Below, in pieces: positions 38,531 through 45,911 of a DNA stretch of 51,353 nucleotides. Source of the stretch: Ruminococcus flavefaciens. Its GTDB lineage: Bacteria > Bacillota > Clostridia > Oscillospirales > Ruminococcaceae. The position numbers and the translations under genes are program-made. Positions within the stretch are counted from its first letter, which is position 1; the number at the start of each line of letters is the position of its first letter. The notes under the pieces are model-generated. The model was not told the DNA's origin, did no database searches, and worked only from the letters and a program-made list of their open reading frames with translations. The stretch spans positions 1-51,353 of the forward strand of contig SFMO01000190.1 in assembly GCA_004554385.1 (NCBI GenBank). Reading direction: 5' to 3'.

Positions 38531-38573
38531 AAAAAAATAATACCATAGGCTGACAGAATTGTCAATCCTATGG
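38531..38573 (-). terminator. Hairpin terminator overlapping a sigma-A promoter
   Basis: On the minus strand CCATAGG and CCTATGG (38573-38567/38549-38543) flank an inner TGACA/TGTCA pair, followed by TATTATTTTTTTT. The same DNA contains TTGACA, 17 bp, TATTAT. Confidence 0.7.
38537..38565 (-). promoter_or_regulatory. Sigma-A promoter inside the hairpin, upstream of the ECF operon
   Basis: The minus strand reads TTGACA (38565-38560), 17 bp, TATTAT (38542-38537). The -35 lies in the hairpin loop region and the spacer includes one arm, so the palindrome could act as an operator for basal expression of the sigma operon. Confidence 0.6.
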
Positions 38574-38576
38574 CAA

Positions 38577-38607
38577 GAAAACTCCCCGCCCATTATTACG
38601 GACGGGG
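38577..38607 (-). terminator. Terminator directly after the cytoplasmic LRR gene
   Basis: On the minus strand CCCCGTCC and GGGCGGGG form an 8-bp stem with one G-U pair and an 8-nt loop, then AGTTTTC. It precedes the second hairpin terminator. Confidence 0.7.
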
Positions 38608-38615
38608 GTGCTTAG

Positions 38616-39074
38616 TTATACAGCTATTGATTTGTTCACATGATTGAGTGAGTGTCTGATCTGCTGCCATCTGTTATTGTCAAGCTCACCATTTATCACG
38701 AACTCATATACTTTATCATCGTGAATCACCTTTACAGTTGAAAGTGACCTGCAGCCTGCAAATGCATGCTGACCGATCTCCTGCAATGTAGAAGGAATAG
38801 TGAGATCAGCAAGATGGTGACAGCCACGGAATGCATACCAACCAAGCCTGATAGTGCTCTCAGGAAGATTGATAGATCTGAGGTTCTCACAGCCGCTGAA
38901 CGCTGTATCCGAAATGACCTGCACAGTTTCGGGTACAAGGATCCTTACAAGGCTCGTACAGCCGCTGAAAGCGCCCTCATCGATAATTCCGACATTATCG
39001 GGAATAAAGATCTCGGTAACGCCTTTTTCTTCTTTGTACCTTTTGAGTACGCCTCTTCTGATCTTGTAATTCAT
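38616..39074 (-). CDS. Leucine-rich-repeat (BspA-type) protein without signal peptide
   Basis: The 152-residue protein consists of about four LRR_5 units (GAFSGCTSLVRILVPETV, TAFSGCENLRSINLPEST, YAFRGCHHLADLTIPSTL, HAFAGCRSLSTVKV) capped by a charged C-terminus (DNNRWQQIRHSLNHVNKS). There is no signal peptide, no membrane span and no dockerin, so it is probably cytoplasmic, unlike most of its relatives. AAGGAG precedes the ATG. It is monocistronic, with its own promoter and two terminators. Function unknown; protein-protein interaction is the safest inference. Confidence 0.85.
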   Translation of the reverse strand: MNYKIRRGVLKRYKEEKGVTEIFIPDNVGIIDEGAFSGCTSLVRILVPETVQVISDTAFSGCENLRSINLPESTIRLGWYAFRGCHHLADLTIPSTLQEIGQHAFAGCRSLSTVKVIHDDKVYEFVINGELDNNRWQQIRHSLNHVNKSIAV

Positions 39075-39137
39075 TCAGTTTTCTCCTTATCGAAAAACAT
39101 CGATACATATCCCCTGAACCTATATTGGTTCAACCTT

Positions 39138-39166
39138 ATTATAGCACAAAACTGACAAAAAGTCAA
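39138..39166 (-). promoter_or_regulatory. Promoter of the cytoplasmic LRR gene
   Basis: The minus strand reads TTGACT (39166-39161), 17 bp, TATAAT (39143-39138), extended TGC. The leader contains a TGAACC/GGTTCA hairpin. Confidence 0.8.
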
Positions 39167-39205
39167 TCAGCGAAATGATACATTATGTATATTCGGAGAC
39201 TTGCA

Positions 39206-39236
39206 CAAAAAGTCACCCCCTGTTTTGCAGGGGGTG
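39206..39236 (-). terminator. Terminator of the ABC exporter operon
   Basis: CACCCCCTG and CAGGGGGTG (39214-39222/39228-39236) form a 9-bp stem, followed on the minus strand by ACTTTTTG. Confidence 0.85.
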
Positions 39237-39259
39237 TAAATTTCACCATTATTTTTAAG

Positions 39260-41989
39260 CTATTCAATTGATTTAAGCGACTCTGCCATGTTTATCTTCT
39301 CAAGTTTTATAACCATAAACAGATCTACTGCAAAATTGAAAAGGAATGTGAGCAGTGCGCTCCAGAGGAAACTTTTCGGTAGTATGCGAACGCTGAAATC
39401 CACCAGATCAACACGAATCTGCGCCATTACGAAGCTGTGGAGCAGTATACCTGTGCCAAGTCCGACTGCCGTACCGAGAGCTGTAAGCGCAAGGTTTTCA
39501 CGGAGCACATAGGATGAAGTCTCATGTCTGAAAAAGCCCAGGACCTTGATGGTAGCTATCTCACGGACGCGCTCAGTGATATTGATATTTGTGAGACTGT
39601 AGAGCACTATGAACGCCAGTCCTGCCGCGCATATTATAACTATGAGTACAATATAGTCAAGACTGCTCATCATCTTGCTGAGTCTTTCCTTGAGGTCTTT
39701 GAAGACCAAGACAGCAGTAATATTGCCGCTCTTTGAAAGCGCAGCAGTTGTTTTATATGTATCCGCATCTTCAGGGAAGTTCATAAACGCATAGTTAAAG
39801 GGAACTGACTCACCGAGCTGCTTCTCCATTGTACTCCTGCCGAGAAATACCACGTTATAGACATGATTCTCAAAAACGCCAGTCACTCTGACATTAAGCT
39901 CTCTCATATTCTCGTCGCGCAGCTTCATCATGCTGCCTTTCTTTATACCGTAGCGCTCGGCAATGCTGTGGCTGACTATTGCCTCATCCTCTGCGGGAGG
40001 CACAAGTTTTTCGCCGTTCATGCCGCGAAGCTCAAAGTATTTATCCATTCCCTCAAAGGTTTCAGCAGCATTTACGGTAACACTTTTCACCTTCTTGCCG
40101 TAGAGCAGATCCCAGGCGCCTGTATAGAGCAGTGTATAGTCCTCAGTATTTTCACTGAGCACCTCAGAAAGTTCCTCGGGGAGCTCATCGCCCACATTTC
40201 GCAGGTTAGCCGAGGCATCAGCCACCTGTATCTCGTTGTACTGCATATCAGCAAATCCTGCGATAGAGTCCTTCAGGCCGAAGCCTGTCACAAGCAGAGC
40301 CGTACAGCCGCCTATGCCAAGTATCATCATAAACAGGCGCTTTTTGTATCTGAATATATTGCGTATGGACACCTTATGCAGGAACTTCATTCTTTTCCAC
40401 AATGGTGTAATGTATTCAAGAAGCACTCGCTTGCCTGCCTTAGGAGCCTTAGGTCTCATAAGACTTGCAGCAGTCTCCGCAAGCTCCACACGGCAGCTGA
40501 ACCATGTAACTCCCACAGAACATATCAGCGACACTGCCAGAGCTATGAGTGCCAGCTTCCGGTCAAAGAGGTAATCAATAGGAAGCTCGATATACATGAG
40601 AGTATAGGTCTTCCAAATAATTTTCGGGAAGATGTAGGTGCCGAGGCTGTATCCGAGCACACAGCCTATTATGGCAGCAAGTCCCGAATAAAACATGAAC
40701 TTGCCCATTACAGTGCCCTCGGAATATCCCAGCGCCTTGAAAACGCCTATCTGAGTACGCTGCTCTTCCACCATGCGGCTCATAATCGTCATGCATACAA
40801 GTGCTGCCACAAGGATAAAGAATACAGGGAAAACACGAGCTACCTGGGCAACTATCTCTGAATCATTCTCAAAGCAGGCATATCCTATGTTGGTATTGCG
40901 GTCAAGAACGTAAATATCAGGCTTTTTCAGCTTTCTGAGTTCATCCTCGCCTTTTTTCAGCTCAGTCTCACCATCGGATATCTGCTTTTCAAAGTCAGCT
41001 CTTGAGCTTTCGTATTCGGCAAGCCCCTTTTCGTAATCAGCCAAGGCAGCATTATACTGCTCCATACCTGCGGAATACTGCTGAGGAGCTATATCCCGTA
41101 TCTGTTCAAGCTGAGCTAACTGCCGGTCAAGCTGTTCCTTTCCGCTGTCAAGGTCATTTTTAGCACTGTCAAGCTTTGTCTGTCCGTCTGCACGGTTCTT
41201 TTCGAGCTCCGCCCTGCCGTCACTGAGCTTTTTCTCAGCCTCGGAATAAAGCTCATCATAGCGCATATCAGCACGTTCATGTGCAAAGCTCTCCCACTGT
41301 TTATCCCTGCCGTCCATAAATGCTTCATACTCATCGGAATATATCTCCATATCCTGCTGAAAGCGCACAAATATCTCGGTATAGACGTCAAGGTCGAATG
41401 CTTCCTTCGGAAGGTACACAAAGGCTGAGATCTCGCCGTTGCCCATAGATGTCGTACCGCGCTCGAAATTGATGTACATTGAGGAATCAGCTGAACCTAC
41501 TATTGTAAAAGTATCCGTTTTCAGCGCATTCTTTACGCTTTCGGAATTCTCCCCGGAAAGGGTTATGGTATTGCCGATTTTGAATCTGCCGTCCTCGATA
41601 ATGCACTCGTTTTCATTTTCTGGAAGCCTGCCTGCGGTGAGTCTGATACCATTTATATCCTCAGTCAATGAATGAGCTCTCAGAACATATTCTCTTGCAC
41701 CTGATGTCAGTATATCAAGTGAATATGAGCCCTCTGCATACCGCACATCAGGACAGCTGCGGAAGTACTCAACATCATCCTCTTTCCAGCCCATTGACGA
41801 TAGAAGCCTGTAATCGTAAAGCTGATTGTCATCAAGGAACTTATTTACCGTATTTACCATTGCAGGTGTTACTATCCTTACGCCTGTAAAGAAGCCGACT
41901 CCAAGAGCTATTATAGCCATTATCGCAAAAAATCTTCCAAATGTCCCGCGTATCTCACGGAGCGTATTTTTTCTAACTGCCGAGCCCAT
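39260..41989 (-). CDS. ABC transporter permease with two FtsX domains
   Basis: The 909-residue permease begins with one membrane span (about 19-40), then an extracytoplasmic domain. A long alpha-helical coiled coil spans roughly 240-355 (repeated A/L-rich, acidic heptads such as KLDSAKNDLDSGKEQLDRQL). The first FtsX domain (about 385-505, with RTQIGVFKALGYSEGTVM), a second extracytoplasmic domain and a second FtsX domain (about 790-909, with ITERVREIATIKVLGFF) follow. This is the MacB/YknZ-like duplicated architecture, which moves substrates mechanically rather than through a channel. It lies 4 bp downstream of its ATPase gene. Substrate unknown; lipoproteins, peptides or antimicrobials are usual. 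Confidence 0.92.
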   Translation of the reverse strand: MGSAVRKNTLREIRGTFGRFFAIMAIIALGVGFFTGVRIVTPAMVNTVNKFLDDNQLYDYRLLSSMGWKEDDVEYFRSCPDVRYAEGSYSLDILTSGAREYVLRAHSLTEDINGIRLTAGRLPENENECIIEDGRFKIGNTITLSGENSESVKNALKTDTFTIVGSADSSMYINFERGTTSMGNGEISAFVYLPKEAFDLDVYTEIFVRFQQDMEIYSDEYEAFMDGRDKQWESFAHERADMRYDELYSEAEKKLSDGRAELEKNRADGQTKLDSAKNDLDSGKEQLDRQLAQLEQIRDIAPQQYSAGMEQYNAALADYEKGLAEYESSRADFEKQISDGETELKKGEDELRKLKKPDIYVLDRNTNIGYACFENDSEIVAQVARVFPVFFILVAALVCMTIMSRMVEEQRTQIGVFKALGYSEGTVMGKFMFYSGLAAIIGCVLGYSLGTYIFPKIIWKTYTLMYIELPIDYLFDRKLALIALAVSLICSVGVTWFSCRVELAETAASLMRPKAPKAGKRVLLEYITPLWKRMKFLHKVSIRNIFRYKKRLFMMILGIGGCTALLVTGFGLKDSIAGFADMQYNEIQVADASANLRNVGDELPEELSEVLSENTEDYTLLYTGAWDLLYGKKVKSVTVNAAETFEGMDKYFELRGMNGEKLVPPAEDEAIVSHSIAERYGIKKGSMMKLRDENMRELNVRVTGVFENHVYNVVFLGRSTMEKQLGESVPFNYAFMNFPEDADTYKTTAALSKSGNITAVLVFKDLKERLSKMMSSLDYIVLIVIICAAGLAFIVLYSLTNINITERVREIATIKVLGFFRHETSSYVLRENLALTALGTAVGLGTGILLHSFVMAQIRVDLVDFSVRILPKSFLWSALLTFLFNFAVDLFMVIKLEKINMAESLKSIE

Positions 41990-41993
41990 AGCG

Positions 41994-42698
41994 TCACCAT
42001 TCTATATCTGCGATATCTACTATATTTTCGTTCATGCGAACGCTTGATATAGTACCGCTGCTTACAGTTATTATGCGGTCCGCCATAGGCGTGAGTGCCT
42101 GATTATGAGTTATGACCACAACTGTCATACCGTTCTTCCGACAGGTATCCTGCAGAAGCTGAAGGACCTGCTTACCTGTTGTGTAGTCCAGAGCACCTGT
42201 AGGCTCGTCACAGAGCAAAAGCTTCGGATTCTTGGCAAGTGCTCTTGCAATTGCCACACGCTGCTGCTCACCGCCCGAGAGCTGCGCAGGAAAATTCTTT
42301 GTACGCTCTGAAAGGCCCACCTGTCCGAGCACCTTTGCTGCGTCAAGGGGCTCACGGCATATCTGCGCTGCAAGCTCAACATTTTCCAGAGCAGTCAGGT
42401 TCTGCACCAGATTGTAGAACTGGAAAACAAAGCCCACATCATATCTTCTGTATGCAGTCAGCTTCCTCTTGTTAAGTGCAGAGATCTCTGTACCGTCCAG
42501 AAAGACCTGTCCCTCTGTCAGGGTATCCATTCCTCCGAGGATATTGAGTATAGTGGTCTTTCCTGCACCCGAGGCTCCGACTATTACACAGAATTCCCCC
42601 TTGTTTATCTCAAAATTCACGTCATTCAGGGCATGGACTTCTATTTCGCCTGACTTATATGTCTTTTTTACATTTCTGAATTCAACGTATGCACTCAT
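41994..42698 (-). CDS. ABC transporter ATP-binding protein (MacB/LolD type)
   Basis: The 234-residue ATPase has Walker A GASGAGKTT (41-49), Q-loop VFQFYNLVQNLTALEN, signature LSGGEQQRVAIARAL, Walker B LLLCDEPTGALD and the H-loop VVITHNQ. These are the standard features of exporters paired with FtsX-type permeases. AAAGG lies about 7 bp before the ATG. It is the first gene of a two-gene operon whose roughly 200-nt leader contains a perfect four-way-junction sequence. Confidence 0.95.
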   Translation of the reverse strand: MSAYVEFRNVKKTYKSGEIEVHALNDVNFEINKGEFCVIVGASGAGKTTILNILGGMDTLTEGQVFLDGTEISALNKRKLTAYRRYDVGFVFQFYNLVQNLTALENVELAAQICREPLDAAKVLGQVGLSERTKNFPAQLSGGEQQRVAIARALAKNPKLLLCDEPTGALDYTTGKQVLQLLQDTCRKNGMTVVVITHNQALTPMADRIITVSSGTISSVRMNENIVDIADIEW

Positions 42699-42748
42699 AT
42701 TTTACCTTTCTTTTGTATAAGTTTTATCTCCCAAAAATCTTCTGTGAC

Positions 42749-42855
42749 GCCGTGCAGGGACGCCTGCGTCCGACGGTTTCGCTGCTGAATGATAAGCCTC
42801 AATATTTTAATACGGCGAAACCGTCAGGCGGAGCAAAGCTCCGCCTCTGCACGGC
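42749..42855 (-). promoter_or_regulatory. Perfect four-way-junction element in the ABC operon leader
   Basis: Four contiguous helices account for the whole 107 bp except loops. The outer helix is GCCGTGCAG/CTGCACGGC (42749-42757/42847-42855). One arm is GGACG/CGTCC (42758-42762/42767-42771). Another is GACGGTTTCGC/GCGAAACCGTC (42772-42782/42815-42825) with a 32-base loop. The last is AGGCGGAGC/GCTCCGCCT (42826-42834/42838-42846). No base is unpaired at the junction. It lies between the promoter at 42902-42930 and the ATPase start, so it is transcribed. It could be a structured RNA leader or a mobile palindromic repeat. Confidence 0.7.
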
Positions 42856-42901
42856 ACATTCTGTTATTTTTTCAGCAGATATTAAAATTACGATCACGAA
42901 C

Positions 42902-42930
42902 ATTATAACATATGAGTAAAAAAATAGCAA
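42902..42930 (-). promoter_or_regulatory. Promoter of the ABC exporter operon
   Basis: The minus strand reads TTGCTA (42930-42925), 17 bp, TATAAT (42907-42902), with extended TG. The predicted start gives a leader of about 195 nt. Confidence 0.7.
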
Positions 42931-43110
42931 CAGGCGCGAAAAAAAAGGCTGAGACGACTCGCCGCTTATAAGATATCAGCATTAAAAAGCAAGTCGGTCA
43001 GCCCAGCGTCTAATTATCCGATTTTATGCTTAATGATAAGTCAGAATCACGAAAAAATAGTACATAATAAAAAAATTGGATAACATAGTAACATTTTATA
43101 TCATTATTTT

Positions 43111-43153
43111 TTCAAAAATTGCTATTTTTATATTTACTTTTTCCAAAAATTGC
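43111..43153 (+). repeat. Direct repeats upstream of the GH30 gene
   Basis: TTCAAAAATTGC (43111-43122) and TTCCAAAAATTGC (43141-43153) are 30 bp apart and flank the -35 box at 43133-43138. They may be regulator half-sites or chance in AT-rich DNA. Confidence 0.4.
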
Positions 43154-43161
43154 GATATAAT
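43133..43161 (+). promoter_or_regulatory. Promoter of the GH30 gene
   Basis: TTTACT (43133-43138), 17 bp, TATAAT (43156-43161). The start codon is 55 bp downstream. The rest of the 42931-43110 stretch is AT-rich and shows no gene. Confidence 0.7.
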
Positions 43162-43215
43162 ATTAATAACATATTGATCCGTGAAGCGGAAATCCAATGA
43201 AAAGGAGTTTTGAAA

Positions 43216-45813
43216 ATGCGAATAATCAAAAAGTTCTGTTCAGCTGCAGCAGCAATGGCAGTTCTTGCTTCTATGTCCTCGGCATTGCCTGCATTTGAGG
43301 CAGATGCAGCATCGACCGTTTCGCTTTCCCCATATGACGTGTACGATATAAACGGCGGAAAGTTTGAAGGCTGGGGCACTTCCCTCTGTTGGTGGGCAAA
43401 CCGTGTAGGCTATTCGGACAGCCTTGCACAAAAGGCAGCTGACACATTCTACGGCGACAATGGTCTGCGCCTTAACATCGCACGATTCAATATCGGAGGC
43501 GGCGATGATCCTTCACATACCCACATAACGAGGACCGATTCTGATATGCCGGGCTATACCAAATACAATAACGGTGCTGTCACCTACGACTGGAATGCCG
43601 ACGCAAATCAGCGCAATGTGCTCCGTAAGTGTATCGAGGCTGCAGGCGACGATATGATAGTGGAGATGTTCTCCAACTCACCTCCCTATTACATGACAAA
43701 CAGCGGCTGCTCAAGCGGAAACCGCGACGGCGGAAAAAACAATCTCAAGGACGACTATTATGACGATTTCGCCAAATACCTCGCTGAGGTAAGCTATCAC
43801 TACAAGAATGACTGGGGCATCGATATACAGAGTATAACTCCTACCAACGAGCCGTATACTAATTTCTGGTATGCAGGAAGTCCTAAGCAGGAGGGCTGTC
43901 ACTTCGACATCGGCAACTGCGAGAGCAAGATAATACTTGAGCTCCAGAAGGCTATGAATGCAAAAGGCATGGGCGATGTTATAATCAGTGCCAGCGACGA
44001 GACCTCCATAGATACTCAGATAGACGCATTCAAGGCACTTTCATCAGACGCAAAGAATGCAGTCGGACGTATCGACACTCACACCTACGGCGGCTCAAAG
44101 CGCTCAGAGCTCAGACAGCTCGCCGTAAGCTCAGGTAAGAACCTGTGGATGAGCGAGGTCGACGGCAACGGCACTGCCGGTCAGAATGCAGGTGCAATGG
44201 CTCCCGGACTCTGGCTCTCAGAGCGTATCACAGCAGACTGCAACGGTCTCAATGCCTCTGCATGGATACTCTGGCAGGTTATAGATAAGCACGTTTGTGC
44301 AGCAGGATACCACGGTAAAAAGGACTCTGGCATGGTTGACATGACCAAGGGATTCTGGGGCACTGCTGTTGCAGACCACGACCAGAACAAGATAGTCCTC
44401 TCCAAGAAGTATTACTGCTTCGGTCAGTATACACGTTATATCCGTCCCGGCATGACTATGCTGAAGTCATCAGGCAACACTATGGCTGCATTTGATGAGA
44501 AAAACGGACAGCTCGTTATAGTATCCTATAATACATCCGCCAACAAGTCAGATATCGTTTACGACCTCTCTCAGTTCAGCCAGTGCGGTACAAGCGCAAA
44601 AATGATACGTACCAGCAATACTGAGGACTGGGCTGATGCAGGCACAGCAGCAATAAGCGGCGGAGCTCTCAAAACCACTCTTCAGCCTAATTCTGTTACT
44701 ACCTTCATTATCGACGGAGTAAAGGGCGGTACAGCTCTCACTGACAAGATCAACATTACATCAGGTATGACAAGCGGCTCCGACTCATGGAAGAGCGATG
44801 CTTCAACAAGCTATGCAAAGGCTTTTGACGGCAGCACAGCTACATACTTCGACGGCGTTTCAGACGGCTGGGTACAGGTTGATCTCGGCGAGCTCTATGA
44901 TATTACAGGCATCGGTTACGCTCCGAGAAGCGGCTACGAACAGCGTATGACAGACGGTATGTTCAAGGCATCTGCGGACGGCACAAACTGGAGCACTATT
45001 TATACCGTTAAGGGAAAGCCATCATCGGGAATGCATTACGTGACTGCACTTTCAGGGGATACATTGGCACGTTATATAAGGTATGAGGTTCCATCAGGCG
45101 CTCCCAAGAACGAGTACAATACAGACAGCTCATACTGTGCAAACATCGCGGAGATAGCTCTCTACGGCACAAAGGCTTCACAGAGCACACGTCCCAAGTT
45201 CGACAAGCTCACACCTGTTTCCGCTAAGGGAAGCAATTCGTGGAAGGACACTGCCTCTGTAAACTACGAAAAGGCTTACGACGGCGATCTTGACACCTAT
45301 TTTGACGGTCTTGAGGGCGGATATGTCCAGCTCGACTTCGGAAGCGTATGCAAGATCAGCAACATCGGCTTCTGTCCTCGAAAGGGCTATGAGGCAAGAA
45401 TGATCGACGGTTTCGTAAGCGTATCAAACGACGGCGAAAACTGGACAAAGATCTACACTGTCAGCAACAAGCCATCCTTCAAGCTGAATTACTCAGAGGA
45501 ATTCGAGAATATCAAGGCACGTTATGTCCGCTACGAAGTTCCTTCAGGAGCTCCGTCAAGCCCTCTCAGCACAGATGACGTTTACCTCTGCAATATCGCT
45601 GAACTTGCCGTATACGGCGAGAAGGGCAAGGAAGTGATCGGAGATGTCAACGGCGACGGCGAGGTCAAGGTAGCAGATCTGGTAATGCTCCAGAAATATA
45701 TGCTTGGCGCAGGCAAGCTCGAAACACCCGATCTTGCTGATGTCAACAGCGACGGTAATGTTGACGTATTCGATCTTGTGGCACTGAGAAAGCTCCTTGT
45801 TAATGGCGCGTAA
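43216..45813 (+). CDS. Secreted GH30 glycosidase with two CBM32-like domains and a dockerin
   Basis: From ATG 43216 (AAAGGAG 8 bp upstream; a TTG at 43210 is rejected) the product has 865 residues. A Sec signal (cleavage near residue 32, ADA-A) precedes a GH30 catalytic region (about 35-500) with FEGWGTSLCWWANR, LNIARFNIGGGDD, acid/base Glu212 in TPTNEP and nucleophile Glu314 in WMSEVDG. The WGTSLCWWAN motif resembles endo-beta-1,6-galactanase-type GH30 enzymes more than xylanases. Two F5/8C (CBM32) domains (about 513-652 and 663-802) follow, then a canonical type I dockerin (GDVNGDGEVKVADLVMLQKY and ADVNSDGNVDVFDLVALRKL). It is a cellulosomal enzyme acting on plant side chains. Confidence 0.93.
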   Translation: MRIIKKFCSAAAAMAVLASMSSALPAFEADAASTVSLSPYDVYDINGGKFEGWGTSLCWWANRVGYSDSLAQKAADTFYGDNGLRLNIARFNIGGGDDPSHTHITRTDSDMPGYTKYNNGAVTYDWNADANQRNVLRKCIEAAGDDMIVEMFSNSPPYYMTNSGCSSGNRDGGKNNLKDDYYDDFAKYLAEVSYHYKNDWGIDIQSITPTNEPYTNFWYAGSPKQEGCHFDIGNCESKIILELQKAMNAKGMGDVIISASDETSIDTQIDAFKALSSDAKNAVGRIDTHTYGGSKRSELRQLAVSSGKNLWMSEVDGNGTAGQNAGAMAPGLWLSERITADCNGLNASAWILWQVIDKHVCAAGYHGKKDSGMVDMTKGFWGTAVADHDQNKIVLSKKYYCFGQYTRYIRPGMTMLKSSGNTMAAFDEKNGQLVIVSYNTSANKSDIVYDLSQFSQCGTSAKMIRTSNTEDWADAGTAAISGGALKTTLQPNSVTTFIIDGVKGGTALTDKINITSGMTSGSDSWKSDASTSYAKAFDGSTATYFDGVSDGWVQVDLGELYDITGIGYAPRSGYEQRMTDGMFKASADGTNWSTIYTVKGKPSSGMHYVTALSGDTLARYIRYEVPSGAPKNEYNTDSSYCANIAEIALYGTKASQSTRPKFDKLTPVSAKGSNSWKDTASVNYEKAYDGDLDTYFDGLEGGYVQLDFGSVCKISNIGFCPRKGYEARMIDGFVSVSNDGENWTKIYTVSNKPSFKLNYSEEFENIKARYVRYEVPSGAPSSPLSTDDVYLCNIAELAVYGEKGKEVIGDVNGDGEVKVADLVMLQKYMLGAGKLETPDLADVNSDGNVDVFDLVALRKLLVNGA

Positions 45814-45870
45814 GAGTACGTCAGCCACTACAGGATCAACTTGACAGGCAGATAATATCACCCCCATATA

Positions 45871-45905
45871 AAAAGCCCGAAAGCTGTCAAAGCTTTCGGG
45901 CTTTT
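45871..45905 (+). terminator. Bidirectional terminator between the GH30 gene and clpB
   Basis: A 15-bp stem, AAAAGCCCGAAAGCT and AGCTTTCGGGCTTTT (45871-45885/45891-45905), with A- and T-rich ends serves both convergent genes. Confidence 0.93.
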
Positions 45906-45911
45906 GTCATA

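Noticed and set aside
39863..40861. 332-codon rightward frame opposite the ABC permease
   Set aside because: Antisense to a complete FtsX permease with clear domains; the translation is Cys- and His-rich with no known motif and no ribosome-binding site.
42758..42771. Minus-strand rho-independent terminator within the four-way-junction element
   Set aside because: The arms are GC-rich but no T-run follows any of them on either strand.
43210..43215. TTG start for the GH30 gene
   Set aside because: It lies only 2 bp from AAAGGAG, whereas ATG 43216 has an 8-bp spacing and gives a normal signal peptide.
44750..45630. Repeated nucleotide blocks in the GH30 gene as a mobile or recombination repeat
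   Set aside because: They reflect the two homologous CBM32 domains, with diverged DNA and no terminal repeats.
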